Notes under the pieces: model-generated
Databases searched by the model: none
The model's input: only the letters and a program-made list of their open reading frames with translations
What the model was told of the DNA's origin: nothing
DNA from: Arthrobacter sp. 9V
GTDB lineage: Bacteria; Actinomycetota; Actinomycetes; Actinomycetales; Micrococcaceae
Direction of reading: 5' to 3'
Assembly: GCF_902506065.1 (NCBI RefSeq)
Contig: NZ_LR732912.1
Location: 1,100,387-1,164,386, forward strand
Length of the DNA stretch: 64,000 nucleotides
Made by a program: the position numbers and the translations under genes
In this document: one piece after another, positions 41,850 through 50,499 of the stretch
How the letters are laid out: each line of letters starts with the position of its first letter
How positions within the stretch are numbered: position 1 is the stretch's first letter

Positions 41850-42782
41850 CTACGAGGCGGAGCTGGCCGGAGCAACCACGGAGTACGTGCTCGAGTCACC
41901 CTGCAGCGCCTGGCTGGGCTTGCCATCGATGCTCACCGGAATGTCCCCGGCAATGGTCACGCGGTTGAGCTTGCGCGGCTGGCCGTCGTAGTTGTCCGGG
42001 GCATAGTGCTGGGTGATGCGGTTATCGAACAGGACCACCTGGTTGGGCTCCCAGTTCACCCGGACCACGTTTTCCGGACGCGTCACATACGCCTGCAACA
42101 GACGGATGATGTCCTTTGATTCGGTGTTGGACAAACCCACAATCCGAAGCCGCTGCGCGAAGCCCCCAATAAACAATCCGCGCTCGCCGGTCAGAGGGTG
42201 GACCCGCACCACGGGGTGGGCGGTTTCGAACTTCAGGCGGGTGAACTCCTTGCGCCGTTCATCGGCGTTGGCGTGCTCAAGGTTCTTGGGCACAGAGTAG
42301 TCGTAATCGTTGGTGTGGATGGCCCACAGATTGTCCGCAAAGCTGCGCAATTCTTCCGGGAGGTCCTGGTACGCGCCGGCCGAGGACGCGATCAGGGTCT
42401 CGCCACCGTACGCCGGGAGATCGATGCTGCGCAGGGTGGAGGCCTGCGGCGGGTTGACCACGAAAGTGACGTCAGTGTGCCAGTTGTTGGCCGAACCGTT
42501 CTCGCTGTCCACGGGCAGGACATTCTCTTCTCCGTCCACCGAAGCAACCGTGGGGTGCGCCTTGGTCAGCGGCCCGAAGTGCGAAGCGAACTTCACCTGG
42601 GCTTCGTCGGTCAGAATGTTGGCCTCGCGGAATACCAGTGCCTTGTGCTCGTTCAGCGCTGCCCTGATCTGAGCCACAGTTTCTTCGCTGAGGTCTCCGC
42701 TGATATCAAAGCCACGGATTTCGGCGCCGATGCGGGAACCGAGTTTGGCGAACTCGAGCTTGGTTTCGGTAATGACGGTCAT
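41850..42782 (-). CDS. tauD: TauD-like Fe(II)/alpha-ketoglutarate dioxygenase
   Basis: The 310-residue protein has the iron facial triad pattern NNWHTDVTF (His-X-Asp) and the distal HIS in NRITQHYAPDNY, with the alpha-ketoglutarate-binding Arg in GQPRKLNRVT. Such enzymes hydroxylate sulfonates so that sulfite is released. It is first in order after ssuA, ssuB and ssuC on the minus strand, so the operon imports an organosulfur compound and oxidises it. Confidence 0.9.
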   Translation of the reverse strand: MTVITETKLEFAKLGSRIGAEIRGFDISGDLSEETVAQIRAALNEHKALVFREANILTDEAQVKFASHFGPLTKAHPTVASVDGEENVLPVDSENGSANNWHTDVTFVVNPPQASTLRSIDLPAYGGETLIASSAGAYQDLPEELRSFADNLWAIHTNDYDYSVPKNLEHANADERRKEFTRLKFETAHPVVRVHPLTGERGLFIGGFAQRLRIVGLSNTESKDIIRLLQAYVTRPENVVRVNWEPNQVVLFDNRITQHYAPDNYDGQPRKLNRVTIAGDIPVSIDGKPSQALQGDSSTYSVVAPASSAS

Positions 42783-42847
42783 GACGTTTTCCTTACTTGT
42801 TGTGATGGATCTTGTTGCGATGGATGCGGCAGGTGCCGCGGGGTGGG

Positions 42848-43768
42848 TCAGGAAGCGGCAGCGCCCACGGCGGTCCGCCAGCGGGAGAAATGCCGCTCAA
42901 GGGCTACCAGCAGGAAGTTCACGCCGAGCCCCAGCAGGGAGACCGTGAGGATGCCGGCGTACATGTCCGGGATGAGGAAGCTGCTCTGCGCGTTCACGAT
43001 CAAATAGCCCAGACCGGCCTTGGCTCCCACCATTTCAGCGGCGATCAACACCAGGATGGATGCGGTGCCGGCCATGCGGATTCCCGTGAAGATGGTGGGA
43101 ACTGCGGAGGGCAGGATGACCTTCTGGAAGAGCCTGAAGCTGTTGAGCCCCAAGGAACGGGCTGCCCGGATCAGGAGCGGATCCACGGTCTTCACCCCGG
43201 CAATGGTGTTCAGGAGAACCGGGAAGAACGCCGCGTAGGCCACAATGCTGATCTTGGATTCCTCACCAATACCCAGCAGCAGCGTGAACACCGGCAGCAG
43301 AGCCAACGCTGCCGTGTTGCGGAAAAGCTCCAGCAGGGGGTTCAGGACAGAATTCAGGCGCCCGTACCAAGCGATCAGGAGGCCCAGCGAAACACCTGCC
43401 AGCAACGCTGCGCCGAAGCCGGTGACGGAGCGGGTGAGGCTGGCCGCGATGTGCCCTTGAATGGTGCCGGCTTCAAAGAGCTTGCCCCAAGCCAACAGCA
43501 CTTCATGCAGCGGAGGGAGGAACACCCGGGTTGATGGACTCGCCAAATACGTCGGCCCAAGCTCCCAGAGGGCCAGGAACGCCAGGATCGCCGCAGACTT
43601 CCACAGACCCGACCCCACCGCCCCGGTGACTCGCCGCGCCAAGCCAGGCGCCGGCGTCGTGCCTTCTTCAGTTGCCGGGGAACCAAGGGAACGTTCGACG
43701 GCGGTACTTGCCTCAGGCGAACGGCCCGCCTGAGGTGCGGCTTCTCTTGGAGTCAGTGTGGTGGTCAT
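42848..43768 (-). CDS. ssuC: ABC sulfonate/nitrate-type transporter permease (SsuC-like)
   Basis: The 306-residue protein has ~45 cytoplasmic N-terminal residues, six membrane segments and a permease loop ATAARSLGLNSFRLFQKVI-like (RAARSLGLNSFRLFQKVI). It overlaps the ATPase stop by one base (TGATG). It forms the membrane channel for aliphatic sulfonates or taurine. Confidence 0.91.
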   Translation of the reverse strand: MTTTLTPREAAPQAGRSPEASTAVERSLGSPATEEGTTPAPGLARRVTGAVGSGLWKSAAILAFLALWELGPTYLASPSTRVFLPPLHEVLLAWGKLFEAGTIQGHIAASLTRSVTGFGAALLAGVSLGLLIAWYGRLNSVLNPLLELFRNTAALALLPVFTLLLGIGEESKISIVAYAAFFPVLLNTIAGVKTVDPLLIRAARSLGLNSFRLFQKVILPSAVPTIFTGIRMAGTASILVLIAAEMVGAKAGLGYLIVNAQSSFLIPDMYAGILTVSLLGLGVNFLLVALERHFSRWRTAVGAAAS

Positions 43769-44658
43769 CAGGCCGCACTCCTTTCAGTGGCAGTTGTTGC
43801 GGGTTCATCCGGCGCGCTGCCATCGGGCAGAATCTTGCGGTGACCGGCGTTCTGGGCCCTGCGGACTTCGTCATGAAGGAGCGTCCACACCTGGTGGCGA
43901 TGCTCAACGAACGCGGGGTGGGAGCGGATGTCCTCCTCGCCGGCACGGTCCGGGATGTTGATGTCCACGATTTCCTTGAGACGTCCGGGCCTGGCACTTA
44001 GCACAGCCACGCGCTCGCCGAGGTACACGGCCTCGTCTATGCCGTGCGTGATGAAGACGATGGTCTTGCCCGTGGCCTTCCAGATCCGCAGGAGCTCATC
44101 CTGCAGCTGCTCGCGGGTCTGGGCGTCCAAGGCGGCGAACGGTTCGTCCATCAGCAGCACATCCGGCTCGTAAGCCAGGCTGCGGGCGATCGCCACCCGC
44201 TGCTTCATGCCGCCGGAGAGCTCGTGAGGGTAGCGGTCCTCGAAGCCCGCCAGCCCCACCAACGCAAGATATTCGCTGGCTTTCGCTGCCCGTTCGCGGC
44301 GATTCAACTTCTTGCCGTCCGGGCCCACGCCCTCAAGGCCGATCGAGACATTCGCCGACGCAGTGCGCCATGGGAACAACGCGTACTGCTGGAACACCAC
44401 GGCACGGTCCTTGCCCGGCCCGGTGACGGCTTTGCCGTCCACCAGGACCTCGCCCGAGGTGGGGGTGGAGAGCCCGGCCAGAAGGTCCAGGAGCGTGGTC
44501 TTGCCCGAACCACTGGGCCCCACCAGGGTGAGGAACTCGCCGTCGCGGACGTCCAGGCTGAGGGAATCGATGGCGGTGAGCCGGGTGGCGCTGGTTGTTT
44601 TGGTGGCCCGGACCGTGAACTCCTTGGTGACATTCCTGAGGCTGATTTTCGCGGTCAT
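43768..44658 (-). CDS. ssuB: ABC sulfonate transporter ATPase (SsuB-like)
   Basis: The 296-residue protein has Walker A GPSGSGKTTLLDLL, the signature HELSGGMKQRVAIARSL and Walker B LLMDEPFAALDAQ. I chose ATG 44658 (MTAKISLRNV) just after the ssuA stop; the longer frame would overlap ssuA. It drives uptake through SsuC. Confidence 0.94.
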   Translation of the reverse strand: MTAKISLRNVTKEFTVRATKTTSATRLTAIDSLSLDVRDGEFLTLVGPSGSGKTTLLDLLAGLSTPTSGEVLVDGKAVTGPGKDRAVVFQQYALFPWRTASANVSIGLEGVGPDGKKLNRRERAAKASEYLALVGLAGFEDRYPHELSGGMKQRVAIARSLAYEPDVLLMDEPFAALDAQTREQLQDELLRIWKATGKTIVFITHGIDEAVYLGERVAVLSARPGRLKEIVDINIPDRAGEEDIRSHPAFVEHRHQVWTLLHDEVRRAQNAGHRKILPDGSAPDEPATTATERSAA

Positions 44659-44660
44659 TG

Positions 44661-45686
44661 CTATCCCTTCTTCGTAGCGAGCTCGTTGAACTCGTTGGTG
44701 TAGTACTTGGAGGGTGTGAGCTTGTCCTTGACGATTCCTGCCGAGCTGAGCCAGGCCTCCCATTTGGTGAAGTCTTCGTCCTTGATCACGCCTGCGTCCG
44801 GGACCCCGGGGCTCTTCCAGAACTTCAGGTTTGCCGTGCTTTCGTTGCGGCCACGGCTTTCGATGATCTTGGTGAAGCGGGCAATGACTTCATCCCGGGG
44901 AGTTTCCGCTGCCCACTTGATCGCTTTGGCAACGCCCGTGGTGAAGGTGCGCGTGGTGTTGGGGTTCTTTTGAATGAAGTCGGTGCGGAGCACGATCTGG
45001 CCTCCGGCGAATGCCCCGAACAGCTCCACGTCGCTGAACAGCGACCTCAGTCCTCCAGCCTCGATGGCCCGGTCCTGCAGCACGCCGCCAAGTGTTCCGG
45101 CGTCCACTTGGCCGCGGCGAATGGCCTCCTCGGTATCGTTCGGTGCCAGCGGGACCAACTGGACTTGCTTGATTTCGTCTTGGCTGAGCCCGTTCTTGGT
45201 CAGCCAGGTGTTGATGACGGCTTCGTGATGTGCACCCAGGGTGTTGACGGCGACCTTCTTGCCGATCAGGTCCCGGGGTTCGTTGATGGGGCTCCCGGCT
45301 TTGACGTAGTAGCCGCTGAAGGTCTTCTCATCGGACCCGTAGTAGTTGGTGACGGCCTTGACCGGTGCGCCTGCTTCGATCAGCTTGACTACCGCTCCGG
45401 AGAAGGCGCCGCCGAAGTCCGTCTGGTTGGTGGCCGCGGACTGGATGTCCTGCGGCCCGCTGGTGGTGTTGCCAACCCAGTTCAACTTCAGGTCCCCGAG
45501 GTACCCCAGATCTGCTGCGAGCTCAGGAAAGGTGACGTTGTTGGCGGAGCCTTGGTAACGGAGTTCGGTGACTTCATTGCCGGCTTGGCCGCCTTGTCCG
45601 GCTTCGGCTGCACCGCCGCAGCCGGACACCGTCAGCGCTAGTACGACGGCGGCCGCGACGCTCAGCAGGGGCAGGTGCAATTTCAT
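44661..45686 (-). CDS. ssuA: ABC sulfonate-type solute-binding lipoprotein (SsuA-like)
   Basis: The 341-residue protein has a lipoprotein signal ending in LALTVSGC and the NMT1/TauA-like fold (YQGSANNVTFPELAADLGYL; FGGAFSGAVVKLIEAG). I chose ATG 45686; the upstream open frame has no start with a good ribosome site. It is the first gene of the ssuABC-tauD operon. Confidence 0.9.
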   Translation of the reverse strand: MKLHLPLLSVAAAVVLALTVSGCGGAAEAGQGGQAGNEVTELRYQGSANNVTFPELAADLGYLGDLKLNWVGNTTSGPQDIQSAATNQTDFGGAFSGAVVKLIEAGAPVKAVTNYYGSDEKTFSGYYVKAGSPINEPRDLIGKKVAVNTLGAHHEAVINTWLTKNGLSQDEIKQVQLVPLAPNDTEEAIRRGQVDAGTLGGVLQDRAIEAGGLRSLFSDVELFGAFAGGQIVLRTDFIQKNPNTTRTFTTGVAKAIKWAAETPRDEVIARFTKIIESRGRNESTANLKFWKSPGVPDAGVIKDEDFTKWEAWLSSAGIVKDKLTPSKYYTNEFNELATKKG

Positions 45687-46063
45687 GGGAGCTACTTTCG
45701 AATGGGTAGGGATGTGTTGGGTGGCCGGCTTAGGTAAGGGTTTGGGAACCTGCAACGGCTTGGGAACGATGTAAACCCATCCCGACGGCGTGTGGGAAGT
45801 GCCCGGGTAACGGCCGGAAATGCTGCGAAACAGCCCGAAACGGAACGAAATCCGAGGCCATTCCCGGCAACCCGGGGACACAAAGACGCCGTGTTGAGCC
45901 CTGTGAACAACAGCTACAGGAGGGCCGGATATGACTGGCGGGTACCGCCGTCGGGCGTTCATACTGCCGGACCCCACAGTCATATGGGGTTTAGTTCGTA
46001 TTGATCCTCACAACCGGGCGCAATTCTTCGCTGTGCGGGCTGCAGGGCGGATACGGTAGATAC
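45687..46063. other. Divergent intergenic region (377 bases)
   Basis: No gene is supported. It carries the promoter area for ssuA on the minus strand and for the CitE-like gene on the plus strand. A 20-base palindrome (ACCCCA, 8 bases, TGGGGT at 45971-45990) is the only clear element. Confidence 0.6.
45971..45990. promoter_or_regulatory. Palindrome upstream of the CitE-like gene
   Basis: The arms ACCCCA (45971-45976) and TGGGGT (45985-45990) are separated by 8 bases, centred about 85 bases before the start. It is a possible repressor or activator site; the factor is unknown. Confidence 0.4.
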
Positions 46064-46927
46064 ATGACGTCTAGCATCGCCGCCGAATCGGTTCGGCCTA
46101 CCCGCAATATTCCCGCCGACATCGCCCGTTCATGGCTCCTTGTGAATGCCATGAAGACGGAGCTTTTTGACGAATCCGCGGGTTCACGGGCAGACGCCAT
46201 CATCCTTGACATCGAAGACGCCGTGGACCCTTCCCAAAAGGACATCGCCCGCGAGAACGTGGTCAACTGGCTGACCGCCGGCGGCAAGGCTTGGGTTCGC
46301 ATCAATGACGCCACCAGCCCGTTCTGGGCTGACGACCTCGCGGGGCTGCGCGGCACCCCGGGCCTGCTCGGCGTGATGCTCGCAAAGACCGAGTCCGCGG
46401 ACCAGGTCACCGAGTCCTACCACCGCATGGACGGCAAGACTCCCGTTGTTGCACTTGTTGAGTCCGCTTTGGGCATCGAGGAAGCCAACCACATTGCGCG
46501 TGCTCAAGGTGCTTTCCGCCTTGCTTTCGGCTCCGGTGACTTCCGCCGCGACACCGGCATGGCGGCCACTCCGGAAGCCATGGCTTATCCGCGCGCCAAG
46601 CTGGTTGTCGCCAGCCGCGTCGGCAATCTGCCGGGTCCCATCGACGGCCCCACCGTTGGCACCAACCACCCCATCCTGCGCGAGCAGACGGGCATCACCG
46701 TGACCATGGGCATGACCGGCAAGCTCTGCCTGGCCATCGACCAAACCACCGTGATCAATGAGGTCATCAGCCCCACGCCGTCGGACGTTGCCTGGGCTAC
46801 GGACTTCATGAGCGACTTCGAAGCCAACGGTCGAGTCATCCGTGATGGCTCGGACCTCCCGCGTTTGGGGCGTGCCGAGAAGATCATGAAGCTCGCAGTA
46901 GCCTTCGGAGTTCAGCCCTCCTTGTAA
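46064..46927 (+). CDS. HpcH/HpaI-type CoA ester lyase (CitE-like)
   Basis: The 287-residue TIM-barrel protein has AIILDIEDAVDPSQKD, PVVALVESALGIEEAN and LAFGSGDFRRDTGM, the metal/acid patterns of citrate-lyase beta and malyl/citramalyl-CoA lyases. I chose ATG 46064 (MTSSIAAES). The exact acyl-CoA substrate is unknown. It lies next to the DUF2797-type gene but 20 bases apart. Confidence 0.9.
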   Translation: MTSSIAAESVRPTRNIPADIARSWLLVNAMKTELFDESAGSRADAIILDIEDAVDPSQKDIARENVVNWLTAGGKAWVRINDATSPFWADDLAGLRGTPGLLGVMLAKTESADQVTESYHRMDGKTPVVALVESALGIEEANHIARAQGAFRLAFGSGDFRRDTGMAATPEAMAYPRAKLVVASRVGNLPGPIDGPTVGTNHPILREQTGITVTMGMTGKLCLAIDQTTVINEVISPTPSDVAWATDFMSDFEANGRVIRDGSDLPRLGRAEKIMKLAVAFGVQPSL

Positions 46928-46946
46928 GCATGCTGGTCAGGTAAAC

Positions 46947-47861
46947 GTGCTTGTCCACGGAGTCGCGTGGGATTCTCCGTCCCCTACGCTGCGGTTATTC
47001 ACGGCTGACTCGGAGTTCACTGATGTTGCGTTGGCCCAGGGCTCAGCCCTGGGCTTGCGCGTTATCCCCGGTTTGTGGTGCCTGGGGCACACCAAAGTTC
47101 ATGGCCCGGGGGACCGCACGCACGTGCCGTGCCGCAGTGGATCTGCGGCCGAGCGCGGTAAGCAATGCGGGGCCTGCTTTGCGCGGGACGACTCCCGGCT
47201 GATGCACGACTTCCACCGTGGCACCTCCGTTCCCACTGGCCTCCGTGCTTACCTGATGCAGCCACACTGGCTTTACGTGGCCACGTTTGCGAACGGTGCC
47301 ACCAAAGTAGGAACGGCCTCCGCCCCCAGAAAATGGAACCGGCTCGCTGAGCAGGGTGCTGTGCACGCTTCCTATGTGGCACACGCTGAAGATGGCCGTG
47401 TTGTTCGTGTTCTTGAGGACATGGTCACGCGCGAGCTCGGTCTTGTCCAGCAAGTCCGTTCCGCTTCCAAAGCTGCGGGCCTCGTGGAGCCGCGTTCCGG
47501 CGTCGAGCTTTTGGCACTGAACCGGCAGCACTCCGGAAGAGTGCGGGAGCTGCTCGGTGGCCTGGCAGTGACCGGATACGCCGTTGTGGAGGAAGAGTGG
47601 GAGCGGCCCGCTTTGGCGGAGCAGCTCTGTGGTGCCGCGGGAGCGCGTCGCCATCCGTACCCGGCAACGTTCGACGCCGGAGGGCACGGTTTGCGGATAC
47701 GCTCACTGTCCGGCCCCATCGCCTTGGCCGGGCTCCCCGATGCCGCGGGTAACGAAGTGGAGGGCAGCTTCGTGGCAGACCTCGGGGCGTTGAAGGGCCG
47801 CAAGATCGAGTTCGGCCCCCACACCACGGAAATCCCGGCGCTGCAGGACTCCTTGTTCTAA
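46947..47861 (+). CDS. DUF2797-type protein with Cys cluster and GIY-YIG-like segment
   Basis: The 304-residue protein has an N-terminal zinc-ribbon-like cluster (LWCLGHTKVH, VPCRSGSAAERGKQCGACF) and then LYVATFANGATKVGTASAPR, which resembles a GIY-YIG-like or DUF2797 core. This suggests a nucleic-acid-related role, but that is not proven. It starts at GTG 46947. No partner gene is informative. Confidence 0.7.
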   Translation: MLVHGVAWDSPSPTLRLFTADSEFTDVALAQGSALGLRVIPGLWCLGHTKVHGPGDRTHVPCRSGSAAERGKQCGACFARDDSRLMHDFHRGTSVPTGLRAYLMQPHWLYVATFANGATKVGTASAPRKWNRLAEQGAVHASYVAHAEDGRVVRVLEDMVTRELGLVQQVRSASKAAGLVEPRSGVELLALNRQHSGRVRELLGGLAVTGYAVVEEEWERPALAEQLCGAAGARRHPYPATFDAGGHGLRIRSLSGPIALAGLPDAAGNEVEGSFVADLGALKGRKIEFGPHTTEIPALQDSLF

Positions 47862-47876
47862 ACCGCACACCCATCG

Positions 47877-47938
47877 CGTTGTGGGGCCGCTTTGCGTGGT
47901 ATTCGTGGGTTTTGGCCCGCAGAGTGGGCCCCGCAACG
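47877..47938 (+). repeat. Single hairpin element related to the 74-bp tandem repeat
   Basis: The left arm CGTTGTGGGGCC-GCTTTGCG and right arm CGCAGAGTGGGCCCCGCAACG give a long imperfect stem like that at 20188-20480, but the loop sequence differs. It sits between the DUF2797-type gene and a small membrane protein gene. Confidence 0.7.
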
Positions 47939-47958
47939 CACGCCGGTAGACTTGGACG

Positions 47959-48183
47959 GTGCTGGAACAATTTTGGGCTACTGCCTCTACGTCGTACAAA
48001 GTGCTGGTTTTCAGCGCCATGGGGCTGATCGCCGTTGGGCTAATCCTGTCCATTGTGGGAAACACCTCCGGGAACCAGGCCTTGGCCCTTGCGTCGCTGC
48101 CCGTCATTGGAGTTGGCCTGCTCCTCCATGTCACCGGACTGGTGGTTCGTGGCCAGAAGATCCGCAAGAGCTACAAGAAGTAA
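47959..48183 (+). CDS. Small two-helix membrane protein
   Basis: The 74-residue protein has two hydrophobic helices (VLVFSAMGLIAVGLILSIV and LASLPVIGVGLLLHVTGL) and a basic tail (RGQKIRKSYKK). It starts at GTG 47959. It may be the actinobacterial DUF3188 type, but I am not sure. It precedes hadA. Confidence 0.7.
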   Translation: MLEQFWATASTSYKVLVFSAMGLIAVGLILSIVGNTSGNQALALASLPVIGVGLLLHVTGLVVRGQKIRKSYKK

Positions 48184-48236
48184 CGTCCCGGCATAGTGCG
48201 CTGCATCCGGGCTCCCGGGGCCGATAGGGTTGGAGC

Positions 48237-48686
48237 ATGAGTATCAATCCGGACTTGCAGGGCCGAAGCTACCCTGCCGCAGAGGTATACGACGTCGGCC
48301 GTGAAAAGATCCGCGAGTTCGCCAAGGCTGTAAAAGCCGGCAACCCGGCTCACTTCGATGTTGAGGCAGCCAGGGCCCTTGGCCACAGCGACCTCGTTGC
48401 CCCTCCAACATTTGCCATCATCGTCGCCCAGCGTGCCGATGCCCAGCTGGTCCAGGACCCGGAGTCGGGCATCGACTTCTCCCGGGTGGTTCATGCAGAC
48501 CAGCGATTCACCCACCACCGGCCCATAGTCGCCGGGGATCGCCTGGTTGCCGAACTGCACGTCGACGGCGTCCGGGCCATGGGCGGGGGAGCCATGATCA
48601 CCACGCGCTCCGAGATTTCCACTGAAGCCGGCGAAAAGGTGGCCACCACAACCTCGTCCATCCTGGTCCGCGGAGAGGGACAGTAA
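48237..48686 (+). CDS. hadA: HadA-type (3R)-hydroxyacyl-ACP dehydratase subunit
   Basis: The 149-residue MaoC-like hotdog protein opens with GRSYPAAEVYDVGREKIREF and has HADQRFTHHRPIVAGDRL. HadA lacks the catalytic residues and supports the active HadB in a heterodimer of the FAS-II system that dehydrates (3R)-hydroxyacyl-ACP. It is followed 2 bases later by hadB, as in other actinobacteria. Confidence 0.92.
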   Translation: MSINPDLQGRSYPAAEVYDVGREKIREFAKAVKAGNPAHFDVEAARALGHSDLVAPPTFAIIVAQRADAQLVQDPESGIDFSRVVHADQRFTHHRPIVAGDRLVAELHVDGVRAMGGGAMITTRSEISTEAGEKVATTTSSILVRGEGQ

Positions 48687-48688
48687 CC

Positions 48689-49126
48689 ATGAGCCCTACA
48701 TTCGAAGAACTGACGGTCGGCCAGGAAATCGGCACCCGCAGCATTGAGGTCACCCGTCAGGACCTGGTCAAGTACGCCGGAGCATCGGGCGACTTCAACC
48801 CCATTCACTGGAACGAGGCATTTGCTACTTCCGTGGAACTGCCGGGCGTCATCGCCCACGGCATGTTCACCATGGGCGCCGCAGTGCAGCTGGTGAGCGA
48901 CTGGGCCGGCGACCCCGCCGCCGTGATCGATTACCAGACGCGCTTCACCAAGCCCATCCTTGTCACGGACACCACCGGCACCGATCAGGCCGGGGCCGTC
49001 ATTGACGTCACCGGTGTTGTGGGAGCGCTCGACGCCGATGCCCGCACCGCGCGCGTCGACCTCACGGTTGTTGCGGGCGGGCAGAAGGTCCTCATGAAGT
49101 CACAGGTGGTTGTGAAGGTCTCTTGA
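48689..49126 (+). CDS. hadB: HadB-type MaoC dehydratase
   Basis: The 145-residue hotdog protein has the catalytic pattern GASGDFNPIHWNE followed by GVIAHGMFTMG. It is the active subunit with HadA. The MFS gene begins on its stop (TTGA), which suggests tight coupling. Confidence 0.93.
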   Translation: MSPTFEELTVGQEIGTRSIEVTRQDLVKYAGASGDFNPIHWNEAFATSVELPGVIAHGMFTMGAAVQLVSDWAGDPAAVIDYQTRFTKPILVTDTTGTDQAGAVIDVTGVVGALDADARTARVDLTVVAGGQKVLMKSQVVVKVS

Positions 49127-50490
49127 ACCAAGCGAACACCTGGCAACATCGCAGCAAACCGGGCGCCACATCGACTGAAATGTCGCGGTGGCGCGCCGCT
49201 GTTCTTGCCTCCTATGCGGCCAGCGGCATTGCCTTCGCCACGTGGGTATCCCGCCTGCCCGCCATTCGCGACGGACTGAACCTCACGCCGGGCGGCATCG
49301 GCCTCTTGCTGATGTGCATGACGGTGGCCTCGTTCATTTCGATCTCAGCTTCAGGCCTGATTGTGCTGCGTTTCGGCCCCAAGCTGACCACCAGGATCGG
49401 CAGCAGCATGGTGGGTGCGGGCCTGGTCACAGTGGGTGTGGGCACCTCACTTTTAGCCAGTCCTCCGGCGGTGGCTGCGGGCTTGGTGGTTCTGGGTCTG
49501 GGGACGGCCAGTTGGAACACTGCATCCAACGTGGAAGGGGCCTCGCTGGAACGCGAGTTGCAGCGGCACATCATGCCGCATCTGCACGGTGCCTTCAGCC
49601 TAGGAACTGTGGCCGCTGCAGGTTTCGGTGCCTGGGCAGCTGCCATCCACATGCCGGTGTTCTGGCATTTCCTGATTGCGGGTGTGGTTGTCACCTCCTC
49701 GGTGGTCTCGGCAACCTTCTGGTTCCGGGCGGAAAAGACCGCTGCAGCTACGCCGGCGTACCGCCCTGAAGAGACGGACACCTTCAAGGATCCCTCCACG
49801 GGTCCGCTGCCCGTCCTCTCCGGCGAGCCGGCCGGTGCTCAGTCGGCCGGTGCTCAGCCGGACACCGGGAAACCAGCCCCTCCGCTGGACAATAAGCGGC
49901 TCGTGGCTCTTGCATGGCGTGACCGGCGGACTCTGCTGATCGGCGTCCTGGTCCTCGGCCTGGCACTGGCCGAAGGAGCCGCGGGGGACTGGGTGGCTCT
50001 GGCACTGGCCGACGGCTACGGCCAGTCAGACGCCGCAGGCGCTGTGGGCTATGGGCTCTTCGTGACGTTCATGACCATCGGTCGCTTCACCGGGACGGTC
50101 ATCCTGGACCGTTTTGGGCGTGTGGTGGTGATGCGCTGGTGCTCGGCCACCGCCGTCGTGGGTCTGTCCCTTTTTGTGTTTTCTCCTGTTCCTTGGCTAG
50201 CCTTTGTGGCGTTGGCGGTGTGGGGCCTGGGCGCTTCCCTGGGGTTTCCCGTGGGAATGTCTGCAGCCGCCGATGACCCGGTGCACGCAGCGGCCCGCGT
50301 GTCGGTAGTGTCCACCATTGGCTACGGTGCGTTCCTATGCGGCCCTCCGCTCTTGGGACTGTTGGCTGAACACTTTGGCATCCTGCATTCGCTGCTCGCC
50401 CCGTTGGTGATGCTGGTGGTCAGTTTCTTCCTGGCACCCTTGGCTGGCGGGAAGCCGGCCAAGTCTGCGCAGCCCAAAGAAGCCCGTTAG
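49123..50490 (+). CDS. MFS transporter (drug/metabolite type)
   Basis: The 455-residue protein has 12 membrane segments, with LNLTPGGIGLLLMC and the typical central loop. The start is likely TTG 49123, overlapping hadB's stop; ATG 49180 is an alternative that removes ~20 N-terminal residues. The substrate is unknown. It lies between hadAB and murB, which is unusual. Confidence 0.86.
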   Translation: MNQANTWQHRSKPGATSTEMSRWRAAVLASYAASGIAFATWVSRLPAIRDGLNLTPGGIGLLLMCMTVASFISISASGLIVLRFGPKLTTRIGSSMVGAGLVTVGVGTSLLASPPAVAAGLVVLGLGTASWNTASNVEGASLERELQRHIMPHLHGAFSLGTVAAAGFGAWAAAIHMPVFWHFLIAGVVVTSSVVSATFWFRAEKTAAATPAYRPEETDTFKDPSTGPLPVLSGEPAGAQSAGAQPDTGKPAPPLDNKRLVALAWRDRRTLLIGVLVLGLALAEGAAGDWVALALADGYGQSDAAGAVGYGLFVTFMTIGRFTGTVILDRFGRVVVMRWCSATAVVGLSLFVFSPVPWLAFVALAVWGLGASLGFPVGMSAAADDPVHAAARVSVVSTIGYGAFLCGPPLLGLLAEHFGILHSLLAPLVMLVVSFFLAPLAGGKPAKSAQPKEAR

Positions 50491-50499
50491 GCTTGATTG

